Assembly: GCA_016935195.1 (NCBI GenBank)
Contig: JAFGRL010000067.1
Location: 1 to 34,801 of the forward strand
Direction of reading: 5' to 3'
DNA: 34,801 bases
DNA from: Sedimentisphaerales bacterium
GTDB lineage: Bacteria; Planctomycetota; Phycisphaerae; Sedimentisphaerales; Anaerobacaceae
This document shows positions 1 to 6,647 of this stretch, piece after piece; position 1 is the first letter of the stretch, and every line of letters starts with the position of its first letter. The position numbers and the translations under genes are program-made. Under the pieces are notes generated by a model. That model was given only the letters and a program-made list of their open reading frames with translations. It made no database searches and was not told where the DNA came from.

Positions 1-1
1 A

Positions 2-166
2 GACATAATAACCGAACTACGACAGGGAGGTTTTGTTGGCAGTATTGATATAGAAGGCTGGCACGACCCCGTTTATAAAGGCAAACTTGAGATGACCGGT
101 CAGGTCCGCGCTTTGAATTACCTGAAACAGTGCAGGGGCGGCCTGTTCATCCCCAACCCAACCTAA
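2..166 (+). CDS. Sugar phosphate isomerase/epimerase-like protein, C-terminal fragment
   Basis: The window opens inside this gene; 54 codons and a TAA stop are visible in one frame. The tail contains GSIDIEGWHDPVY, then EMTGQVRALNYLKQCRGG and FIPNP. A hydrophobic strand followed by an acidic residue and a W/H near the end of a TIM barrel is typical of the AP endonuclease 2/xylose isomerase-like superfamily (sugar phosphate isomerases), which is greatly expanded in planctomycetes. Family assignment rests on recognition of this tail only. The minus-strand frame covering the same bases is a shadow. The nearby DUF1080 gene fits a sugar-catabolism context, but 740 bases separate them and they need not be cotranscribed. 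Confidence 0.7.
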   Translation, partial: DIITELRQGGFVGSIDIEGWHDPVYKGKLEMTGQVRALNYLKQCRGGLFIPNPT

Positions 167-908
167 CCGCAATAATCCCCTTATCGAATCCGACATGTTC
201 CTGTCGCAATCCATAAGCACTTTTGGAGTATAATATTATTGACCTTTGAAAAAGTAAAGGAACGAACCTGTGTTAGCCGATACAAACCTGCCACAAGCCT
301 GCAAATTTTGCTGCTAAAGCGTTCCAGTTGAAGCCCCAAATTTCAATCAAAAGCGCAGGTAGTGCAAAAATTGGTGGTAAAAGTGTACAAAAATCGGCAA
401 AAACTGCAAAAAATGAATGTGTTTTGAGCAAAAATGAATGCTTTTTGTACAACTTTTTCGCAGGTACCCACGTTTTTGATTGAAAATACTCGCCTTAGGC
501 GGAGAGGTTAATATTCACGATGATGTGTAACGGAAGTAACCCGTAGAATTGCTGGAGTTACACGACGAGCGAATTTTGGAAAGTAGTCTCGCGGATGGCC
601 GAAACACCGGAGAATGAACTTTTTTTTTACTATAAGGACCATCGTCATCCAGAATAATGTGACCTGCCAAATGCAAGCCGGCCAGGGCAAAAAAGCATTG
701 CGACTGTTTTTACTTTTTTGCCTTTGCATCTTTTTTGTTCCTTGGCTTTTTCTTAAGATTATGTATGATATCAATGCTAATTTCGGTAAAGGTGCGGTAT
801 TCTGCTGGAAATGAGAGTTAGCGGCATAGCCGAGGCGGTGTAAATGGCAGTCTCAGGGTTATACAGGCTCACACATTTAAAGTTTTCTGTAATGAGCGAG
901 ATGGTACG
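167..908. other. Noncoding stretch with nested inverted repeats
   Basis: No convincing gene is seen. Open frames here (614-814 plus, 508-774 minus) have no family resemblance, lack ribosome binding sites and have low-complexity composition. The visible structure is a nested inverted-repeat block at 341-485 and a separate GTGTAAC/GTTACAC pair at 525-531 and 557-563 with a 25-base loop. A TATAAT hexamer occurs at 228-233 without a good -35 partner. No recognisable RNA gene. Confidence 0.5.
341..485. repeat. Nested inverted repeat
   Basis: The outer arms TTTCAATCAAAA (341-352) and TTTTGATTGAAA (474-485) are exact reverse complements. Inside them GTACAAAAA (385-393) pairs exactly with TTTTTGTAC (442-450). 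Between the inner arms, GCAAAAAATGAATG (406-419) and GCAAAAATGAATG (428-440) are near-identical direct repeats. CGCAGGTA also occurs twice (354-361 and 459-466). The arrangement is AT-rich and lies between genes, so it could be a small non-autonomous repeat element or a structured leader or regulatory site; the sequence does not decide. Confidence 0.6.
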
Positions 909-1853
909 ATGGGGTTATTGAAGCGGATTACAATAATTATGATTTTCATGTGGTTGCTTTTCCCGAATTTCCTGCAACCAGAGGCTTTATCAGCTATTAA
1001 GAATCCACACTCTTCGAGTTGCACAATTCCGGATTCTTCAGCAAACTCTAACGGCATATATTTTTGTATGGCCGGTAAGAATATTAAGAGACACGAGCAA
1101 TGCGAAGATGATGCTAAAACGATTCATCTTTTTAACGGCAGGGATATGAACAACTTTTATGTCTTTTTGCAGAATCGAGGAAAAAACAATGACCCCAATA
1201 AAGTGTTTACGGTCAGGGATAAAATGATTCGGATTTCAGGAGAGGAATACGGATATCTCGCTACGAAAGAAATCTATGAAAATTATCATTTGATCGCGGA
1301 GTTCAAATGGGGTGAGCAGACTTTTGGTTCGCGGCGTGGCCGGGCCCGTGATAGTGGAATTCTGCTGAACTCGGTGGGTGAAGACGGCGCAGCGGGAGGA
1401 GTATGGATGCACTCAATCGAAGCTCAGATAATAGAGGGCGGAACCGGAGACTTCATCGTCATAGGTGACGAGACAGACAATTTCTTCGTCACCTGTCCGG
1501 TAGCGGACGAAAGAACCAGGGGCTTCTACAACTACCAGCCCGGCGGCAAAGATGCAACCATATGCGCCGCCGGCCAAGATGATTGGCGAATAAACCGGTG
1601 GAGCCGAGACCCGAACTGGGAAGACATAAAAGGCTTTAGAGATAAAGATGAGATAGAAAAGCCAACCGGCCAATGGAATCGCTTTGAGTGTATCGTCAAA
1701 GGGCAAACGATTAAAATTATATTAAACGGGGTATTGGTTAACGAATGCACAAACGTAAAGCCTCAACGCGGCAAGATTCAAATCCAATCTGAAGGGGCCG
1801 AAGTGTTTTTCAGACGTTTAGATTTAATTCCGTTACAGCAAAGTAGCAAATAG
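909..1853 (+). CDS. Secreted DUF1080 (3-keto-disaccharide hydrolase-like) protein
   Basis: A 314-residue protein with a signal peptide-like start (basic MGLLKR, hydrophobic core to about residue 22). The mature part has the DUF1080 pattern: IHLFNGRDMNNFYVFL (about 71-86), GYLATKEIYENYHLIAEFKWGE, ARDSGILLNSVGEDGAAGG, MHSIEAQIIEGGTGDFIVIG and a terminal jelly-roll strand EGAEVFFRRLDLIPL. DUF1080 proteins adopt a concanavalin-like fold, and characterised members hydrolyse 3-keto-glycosides; they are very abundant in planctomycetes and Bacteroidetes. It probably acts in the periplasm on modified sugars. The start at 909 has only a weak upstream purine stretch; an ATG at 901 is out of frame. Specific substrate unknown. 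Confidence 0.85.
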   Translation: MGLLKRITIIMIFMWLLFPNFLQPEALSAIKNPHSSSCTIPDSSANSNGIYFCMAGKNIKRHEQCEDDAKTIHLFNGRDMNNFYVFLQNRGKNNDPNKVFTVRDKMIRISGEEYGYLATKEIYENYHLIAEFKWGEQTFGSRRGRARDSGILLNSVGEDGAAGGVWMHSIEAQIIEGGTGDFIVIGDETDNFFVTCPVADERTRGFYNYQPGGKDATICAAGQDDWRINRWSRDPNWEDIKGFRDKDEIEKPTGQWNRFECIVKGQTIKIILNGVLVNECTNVKPQRGKIQIQSEGAEVFFRRLDLIPLQQSSK

Positions 1854-2178
1854 TTGTTGGTGACAGCTCGACACAATCATTTCAGCTTCAAATCCTAATC
1901 CATCTGGAAACAGTTCAGCCTCACCTATTGCAGGGCAACGTCAAAAGGAAAGCAAATCCAGGCGGGGTGGTTTGGTTTTACATATATTTACCGTGTGGTC
2001 CATGCAGAGTCAATAAGAAAGGTTGATTTTCAAGATAGACTTGATATTCTATTAAAAGTAAGGCTTGGTTGCGCAGCTAAGCGTTTAATATGGGAAATGT
2101 CGTTTTAAAACTATTTGTCCTTAATTAAAACATGAAAAAGATTGGTGCTATTTTCCCCAAAATATTCCGAGGTAAAAA
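1854..2178. other. Intergenic stretch without identified gene
   Basis: A 69-codon open stretch runs on the plus strand from 1899 to the TAA at 2106-2108, but it has no ATG near its beginning and no family I can recognise. A promoter-like pair, TTGATT (2023-2028) and TATTCT (2045-2050) with 16-base spacing, points towards the gene at 2179 but is only moderately consensus. Nothing else is apparent. Confidence 0.4.
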
Positions 2179-2739
2179 ATGATTTCATTTGAGAATTCAG
2201 CTTTTGTATGTCTGGTGGCAATTAATCTAATTGGTTTCATTTCATGCTTTGTGATTATGTTAAAATCGGCATTAAAAAAGAATTTTTTAAAAATGCCAAA
2301 ATCCTTTCAAAAAGTATATGTCTTAGTTATTTTTGCTGCTCCTATGTTTGGTTCACCTTTAGTACCTCAGCCAAGATTTGAACCAAGCTATGTAATCTTC
2401 ATTATTGGAACTATTCTTGCTTTATTATCTGTACTCATATGGATACAAGCCTTTAAACAAATTGGAATAATTCCAGGCATAAGACAAAAATCAAAAGTAA
2501 TCACTTCCGGTATTTATGGTATTGTTAGACATCCACTTTATTTAGGGAGTATTCTTATGCTATTAGGATTAGCTTTGGCTTTTAGAGCGGTTTATGCCCT
2601 TCTTTATGCACCGGTCATAATTATTCTTTTTACAGTAACGATATTCATCGAAGAGAAATCGTTAACAGAAGAATATAGAGAAGAATATCTTGCGTACAAG
2701 AGGAAGGTTAAATGGAGATTAATTCCCTGGGTGATATGA
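2179..2739 (+). CDS. Isoprenylcysteine carboxyl methyltransferase-like membrane protein (ICMT/PEMT fold)
   Basis: A 186-residue polytopic membrane protein with hydrophobic segments at about 8-28, 46-58, 69-90 and 117-150. The diagnostic part is C-terminal: GIYGIVRHPLYLGSILMLLG, then EEKSLTEEYREEYLAYKRKV and KWRLIPWVI. The RHPxYxG and downstream EExxL...Y..Y motifs form the SAM and substrate site of the ICMT/PEMT-like membrane methyltransferases. In bacteria the substrates of most members are unknown, often lipids or small isoprenoid compounds; true protein prenylation is not implied. It ends 17 bases before lgt, so the two are probably cotranscribed. Both genes look more AT-rich than the T2SS operon. 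Confidence 0.8.
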   Translation: MISFENSAFVCLVAINLIGFISCFVIMLKSALKKNFLKMPKSFQKVYVLVIFAAPMFGSPLVPQPRFEPSYVIFIIGTILALLSVLIWIQAFKQIGIIPGIRQKSKVITSGIYGIVRHPLYLGSILMLLGLALAFRAVYALLYAPVIIILFTVTIFIEEKSLTEEYREEYLAYKRKVKWRLIPWVI

Positions 2740-2756
2740 ATTAAATGTTTTAAGGG

Positions 2757-3596
2757 ATGAGACAAGCAATGAATTGGTGGAATCACATTCCGGAGCACAT
2801 TAATCCTAATATCTTTGAGATTGGTTCATTTCAAATACGCTATTATGATTTAATGTACCTGATAGCCTTCGCTATCACATATTTGCTTGTTTTGCACAGA
2901 CTAAAAAACGAAAGTTATGAATATTCCAAGGCAGTTATACAAAAATATTTTGTGTGGGCTGTTTTGGGTTTACTGATTGGGGCAAGACTGGGGTTCGTAT
3001 TATTTTATGATTTAATGTATTTCATTGCACATCCATTAAAAATAATCTGTCCTTTTGATTACTCAAACGGATTACACTATATCGGCCTTTTTGGAATGTC
3101 TTATCACGGCGGATTCGTTGGGGCAATCTTAGCCTCTTTGTTTTTTTGCTATAAAAACAGAATAAACCTTTGGCATTTTGCAGACCTGCTGTCGCCGGCG
3201 ATTCCCTTAGGATATACGTTTGGCCGGATAGGTAATTTTCTAAATGGAGAGCTTTTCGGCCGAGCTACCACTGCAGCCTGGGGAATGTACTTTCCTCTAG
3301 ATCCACTTCATCAATTACGACATCCGTCACAGCTCTATGAGGCCTTTTTTGAAGGGATATTTCTTTTCATAATTCTTTGGAGTGTAAGGAAAAAACACCT
3401 TTTTGACGGCTTTCATTTCTGCTTGTATATTATCAGCTACGCAATAGTGCGATTTTGTATTGAATTTGTAAGAGAACCAAATCCCGGGCTGGGCTACATA
3501 TGGCATTTTTTCACAATGGGACAGCTTCTTAGCATTGCTATGATATTGGGCGGCATTTTTATTATGCTGATTAAGAGAAATCAACTCAAAATCTAA
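2757..3596 (+). CDS. lgt: Prolipoprotein diacylglyceryl transferase
   Basis: Transfers diacylglyceryl from phosphatidylglycerol to the lipobox cysteine of prolipoproteins in the inner membrane, the first step of lipoprotein maturation. The 279-residue protein has about seven membrane segments and family landmarks: IRYYDLMYLIAF near the N-terminus, SYHGGFVGA, GRIGNFLNGELFGR (R157 and N160 are in the signature), RHPSQLYEAFFEG and REPNPG...FTMGQLLSIAMI. Length matches the family. The start at 2757 has little spacing to the AAGGGA just upstream; an in-frame ATG at 2769 giving MNWWNHIPEHI is an equally good start. The lipobox-bearing BatD-like protein at 24783 would be a substrate. Confidence 0.96.
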   Translation: MRQAMNWWNHIPEHINPNIFEIGSFQIRYYDLMYLIAFAITYLLVLHRLKNESYEYSKAVIQKYFVWAVLGLLIGARLGFVLFYDLMYFIAHPLKIICPFDYSNGLHYIGLFGMSYHGGFVGAILASLFFCYKNRINLWHFADLLSPAIPLGYTFGRIGNFLNGELFGRATTAAWGMYFPLDPLHQLRHPSQLYEAFFEGIFLFIILWSVRKKHLFDGFHFCLYIISYAIVRFCIEFVREPNPGLGYIWHFFTMGQLLSIAMILGGIFIMLIKRNQLKI

Positions 3597-3855
3597 TGCA
3601 CCGACAAACGAAATCTTTACAAAGCCTTTTGGGCCGAACAGAATTCCTAAATCAGCGTCAGGCTTAACGTAATATGGCTTGAATAGTTCCCGGTAAAAAA
3701 TTTTTGATTATTTTGAGCTGGTGCTTTGAGAATTTGTTATTGCGAGCAGACCCTCCCCCGAAGTCCATAAGGGACCAAGGGTGGAAGTCAAGCCAACTCA
3801 ACTATGCAGACCTCTGAGATGGCCGGAGAGTCTTGTAAGCCATATACAGGCAAAT

Positions 3856-4152
3856 TCATTCGGTATGCGTATCTTCGTCCTCCTGGTCTTCGTCATCGAG
3901 CCTCCAACGCTCGGATTCGTCCAGGTCTTCAATCTCACGCTGCATGTATTTCATGATTTTATCCTGGAGGGGTGCCATTTTGCCATACCACCTGAGCATT
4001 TCCTGATAGCTTGACGCCAACATATCAAGACGCATAAGCTGCCACTTGGCTATACACTCCGGCTCCTTGATATTGACAAACGGGTCACACTTGAAAGTCC
4101 TTCGGCCGTCAGGGCCGATCTGACAAAATTCGCAATCTTTACACTGAATCAT
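3856..4152 (-). CDS. Small Cys-rich conserved hypothetical protein (probable metal-binding)
   Basis: 98 residues on the minus strand. Cysteines at 4, 7, 10, 22 and 33 form C-x2-C-x2-C-x11-C-x10-C around GPDGRRTFKCDPF, which suggests a zinc or Fe-S site. A helical middle (about 38-80, with WYGKMAPLQDKIMKYMQREIED) and an acidic tail follow. I recognise the pattern as a planctomycete hypothetical but know no function. The ATG at 4152 is chosen because GAGG lies 8 bases upstream of it; an in-frame ATG at 4182 would add ten residues without a binding site. It is divergent from the micro-gene at 4342, with 189 bases between them. Confidence 0.75.
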   Translation of the reverse strand: MIQCKDCEFCQIGPDGRRTFKCDPFVNIKEPECIAKWQLMRLDMLASSYQEMLRWYGKMAPLQDKIMKYMQREIEDLDESERWRLDDEDQEDEDTHTE

Positions 4153-4242
4153 CTCTTTTACCTCAAAAACCTGCAGAAACATACACTTCTAAAATTTCGC
4201 TTGGCTTGTATCACTACTTTTTCGATTCGGGCTGAAAAATAG

Positions 4243-4270
4243 TTGCTATTGCTCCGGTCATCTGTATAAT
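4243..4270 (+). promoter_or_regulatory. Putative sigma-70-type promoter for the basic micro-gene
   Basis: TTGCTA (4243-4248) and TATAAT (4265-4270) are separated by 16 bases. A transcript would start near 4277 and carry about 65 bases of leader before the ATG at 4342. It probably also serves the ASKHA-protein gene at 4492, as no other strong promoter is seen between them. Confidence 0.55.
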
Positions 4271-4341
4271 ATCATAAAAGCTTCATTTGTGAAAGCGTAT
4301 TGTTAAATAGAAGGAATCTTAAATTCTTTTGGGACAAGCCA

Positions 4342-4422
4342 ATGGCAAAACCAAGACGCAGACGTAAAGTAGGCAGCAAAAAAAGGCGTGCTCGCTGGAA
4401 AGTCAGAAACAAAAAAAGCTAA
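4342..4422 (+). CDS. 26-residue highly basic micro-protein
   Basis: A short frame reading MAKPRRRRKVGSKKRR followed by ARWKVRNKKS and TAA. Seventeen of 26 residues are Lys or Arg, and there are no acidic residues. GGGA lies about 7 bases before the ATG, and a good promoter ends 72 bases upstream. Such composition is seen in tiny ribosomal proteins (bS31/Thx, bL37, bS38 types) and in RNA- or DNA-binding peptides, but I cannot match it to one of these. A ribosome- or nucleic-acid-binding role is inference from charge alone. The next gene starts 69 bases later on the same strand. Confidence 0.6.
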   Translation: MAKPRRRRKVGSKKRRARWKVRNKKS

Positions 4423-4491
4423 ATGATTATTTTTGCTTAGGTCAAGTCCGCACTTTATTACTCTAAAATATAAGCGTTCCCAGCTTTATAA

Positions 4492-6300
4492 ATGAAACAT
4501 TTCAGTGTTACCTTCAAGGGTGAAGACAAAAAGATTTCCATTCACGCAGGTGCCACAGTTCTCGAAGCTGCTGGCCAGGCCGGCATAATTTTGAACTCAA
4601 TCTGCGGAGGCAAGGGACTGTGCAAAAAATGTATGGTCTATATTGAGCCCAGCGAAAAGCAGGTTCTGGCCTGTCAATATCACATTCAAAGCAACATTGT
4701 CGTAACAGTTCCAGCCCAATCCAGATTCTACGAGCAGAAAATCCTCGAACACGGCATAGACATAAAAACCGAAATCCATCCGGCTGTTTGTAAGAGGTAT
4801 CTCCGGAATGATTGCGCTGAACCTGACAAGCTAATAATGACTCTGAGTAAAAAATTCCCACAGGAGAAATTCCGATTAAGTACTCGGGCCAAAAAACAGC
4901 TTCAGCAATTAAGTAAGAATACAAAATTTTGCGATGGGTTAACGGCCGTTTGCTATTTGGATTCAACAAGTCAAAGGCAGAAACAACCATCTTATCAATA
5001 TACAGTCGAACTTTTCGAAGAAGGTAACACAACTTCCCGGATGTTCGGCCTGGCAGCTGACATCGGAACAACTACCGTTGTTATCAAGTTGATAGACTTA
5101 AATACAGGAAAATGCACAGCTACCCAATCAGCTATTAATCCGCAGAGCAGGTTCGGCGACGATGTTATAAGCAGAATTACTTACGCCCGGACCGATGAAA
5201 AACTGACAAAGCTGCATAATGTCATAATAGATTGCTTCAATGAGCTAACGGGAAAACTGTGCAAACAGTACGGCATAAATGCCGGCAGCATATACGAGGC
5301 AACGGCTGTTGGCAATACAACAATGAATCATATCTTTTTGAATTTCCCCATAACACAGCTTGGCCAGGCACCGTATAAAGCCTTTTCCATCGATGCGCAC
5401 GATAAGCTCGCCAGTGAAATGGCTCTTAAAGTAAGTGTCGCCGGTAAAGTACACTCTGTTGCGAATATCGCAGGCTTCGTCGGCTCCGATACGGTGGCTG
5501 TTGCTCTGGCTGTGGATATCGATTCGGCTGATGAAATGACGCTGATTGTTGATATCGGCACCAACGGCGAGATAGTCCTTGGCACGAAAGATAAACTCTA
5601 TGCTGCAAGCTGTGCCGCCGGGCCGGCACTGGAAGGTGCCCGAATATCTTGCGGCAGCAGGGCGGCCGAAGGTGCAATAGAAGCTGTCGTAGTAAACGAA
5701 AGTGACATAGATTTAGATGTAATAGGCAATTGCCCGGCTCGTTCTATATGCGGCAGTGGCCTGATTGATGCTGTTGCGGCTCTTCTCAATCTCGGCATTT
5801 TGGATCAGTCGGGACGGTTTGTCGAGCCGGAAAAACTTCAGGATAAATTGCCAACGAAGATTCTATCTCGAATTGTCCAACAGAATGGCCAACCAGCTTT
5901 TGTTCTTGCTGAAAATCAGGATTTAAGCGGGCAGAGAGTCCTTCTGGCACAAAAGGATATCCGGGAAGTGCAGCTTGCAAAAGGTGCCATTCGTACAGGC
6001 ATTACCCTGCTTCAGAAAAAATTCGGCCTGGAAGATAAAGACATCAAAAAGATCTTGTTGGCAGGTGCGTTTGGAAATTACATTAGGCCTGAAAGTGCGC
6101 TTCGGATTGGCTTATTACCGGACGTGCCGGCAGAGCGTATTCATTTCGTCGGCAATGCCGCAAGCAGCGGTGCACAGATGGTGCTTCTCAGCCGGGATGT
6201 GAGAATCTTAGCGACCCGATTAGCCCGAAAGATTAAATACATCGAAATCGCCCACGAGCCGACTTTCCAGGACGTCTTCGCAGATTCGATGATGTTTTGA
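4492..6300 (+). CDS. Ferredoxin/ASKHA-domain protein (RACo-like corrinoid activation protein, DUF4445)
   Basis: 602 residues. The N-terminal plant-type [2Fe-2S] domain has C38-x5-C44-x2-C47-x13-C61. It is followed by a linker and the ASKHA ATPase core: GLAADIGTTTVVIKLIDL (about 186), VGNTTMNHIF, LIVDIGTNGEIVLG (about 348), AAGPALEGARISCGSRAAEG, SICGSGLIDAVAALL and LLAGAFGNYIRPES near the C-terminus. Members use ATP to drive reduction of inactive Co(II) corrinoid in methyltransferase systems. The usual partners (corrinoid protein, MtxB-type methyltransferase, methyltetrahydrofolate methyltransferase) are not in the window, so the target is unknown. No clear Shine-Dalgarno precedes the ATG. It is likely transcribed with the micro-gene upstream. 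Confidence 0.9.
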   Translation: MKHFSVTFKGEDKKISIHAGATVLEAAGQAGIILNSICGGKGLCKKCMVYIEPSEKQVLACQYHIQSNIVVTVPAQSRFYEQKILEHGIDIKTEIHPAVCKRYLRNDCAEPDKLIMTLSKKFPQEKFRLSTRAKKQLQQLSKNTKFCDGLTAVCYLDSTSQRQKQPSYQYTVELFEEGNTTSRMFGLAADIGTTTVVIKLIDLNTGKCTATQSAINPQSRFGDDVISRITYARTDEKLTKLHNVIIDCFNELTGKLCKQYGINAGSIYEATAVGNTTMNHIFLNFPITQLGQAPYKAFSIDAHDKLASEMALKVSVAGKVHSVANIAGFVGSDTVAVALAVDIDSADEMTLIVDIGTNGEIVLGTKDKLYAASCAAGPALEGARISCGSRAAEGAIEAVVVNESDIDLDVIGNCPARSICGSGLIDAVAALLNLGILDQSGRFVEPEKLQDKLPTKILSRIVQQNGQPAFVLAENQDLSGQRVLLAQKDIREVQLAKGAIRTGITLLQKKFGLEDKDIKKILLAGAFGNYIRPESALRIGLLPDVPAERIHFVGNAASSGAQMVLLSRDVRILATRLARKIKYIEIAHEPTFQDVFADSMMF

Positions 6301-6647
6301 AAGGGATTGGTGGTCAGTTTTGTGGGTCCTACCTGCGCAAATAATCTATCAGAAGCGCAGGGGTTGGCGAATAGCGTATCTTGCAGAAAACAAACCTGGC
6401 ATTTTCGGATGGCTGCCACAAAAGCTTTTGGGTCATACTCACATCCGTTCTCGCATCACGATTTTCACTGGGGGCATAGCTCTTCGCTATCCTTGTCCTG
6501 TAAAAATTTTTTGGGATAGATTATCATAAGCATAAATACAGGCAGTCCCAATAACCAGATGTCATAAATATAATTTCTTTGTCATAAAGATGTTAGTGTC
6601 GTATAATAAATTGTGGCTGATGAAGTGTTTTAAGAAAGGTTGAGGCA
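6301..6647. other. Intergenic region carrying the secretion-operon promoter
   Basis: No gene is supported. Two overlapping frames (6307-6519 and 6320-6529) are short and unlike any family. ATAGC-TCTTC-GCTAT (6476-6490) can form a weak 5-bp hairpin. The last 70 bases hold the promoter described separately. Confidence 0.5.
6579..6607 (+). promoter_or_regulatory. Near-consensus sigma-70 promoter of the T2SS/pseudopilin operon
   Basis: TTGTCA (6579-6584) and TATAAT (6602-6607) are separated by exactly 17 bases, the optimal spacing. Transcription would begin near 6614, giving a leader of about 35 bases before the gspE ATG, which has AAGGTTGAGG just upstream. No comparable promoter is seen before the following genes, consistent with one operon to 19533. 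Confidence 0.7.

Noticed and set aside
508-774. 88-codon minus-strand frame
   Set aside because: No family resemblance, no ribosome binding site, composition like noncoding DNA, and it overlaps the inverted-repeat region.
614-814. 66-codon plus-strand frame with a hydrophobic stretch
   Set aside because: Starts in a poly-T tract without a ribosome binding site; the hydrophobicity follows from T-rich DNA.
822-890. GC-rich stretch with tRNA-like look (GGCATAGCCGAGGCGG)
   Set aside because: No cloverleaf can be drawn; T arm and acceptor pairing are missing.
1899-2108. Open plus-strand stretch containing WFGFTYIYRVVHAE
   Set aside because: No start codon near the beginning and no recognisable family; may be a gene relic but not supportable.
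3327-3695. Minus-strand open frame with protein-like LFGPKGFVKISFVGALDF
   Set aside because: No ATG in frame, runs antisense into the well-supported lgt gene, and no family recognised.
3597-3855. Gap between lgt and the Cys-rich gene
   Set aside because: A loose ACCCT/AGGGT pairing exists, but no convincing terminator, RNA gene or promoter was found.
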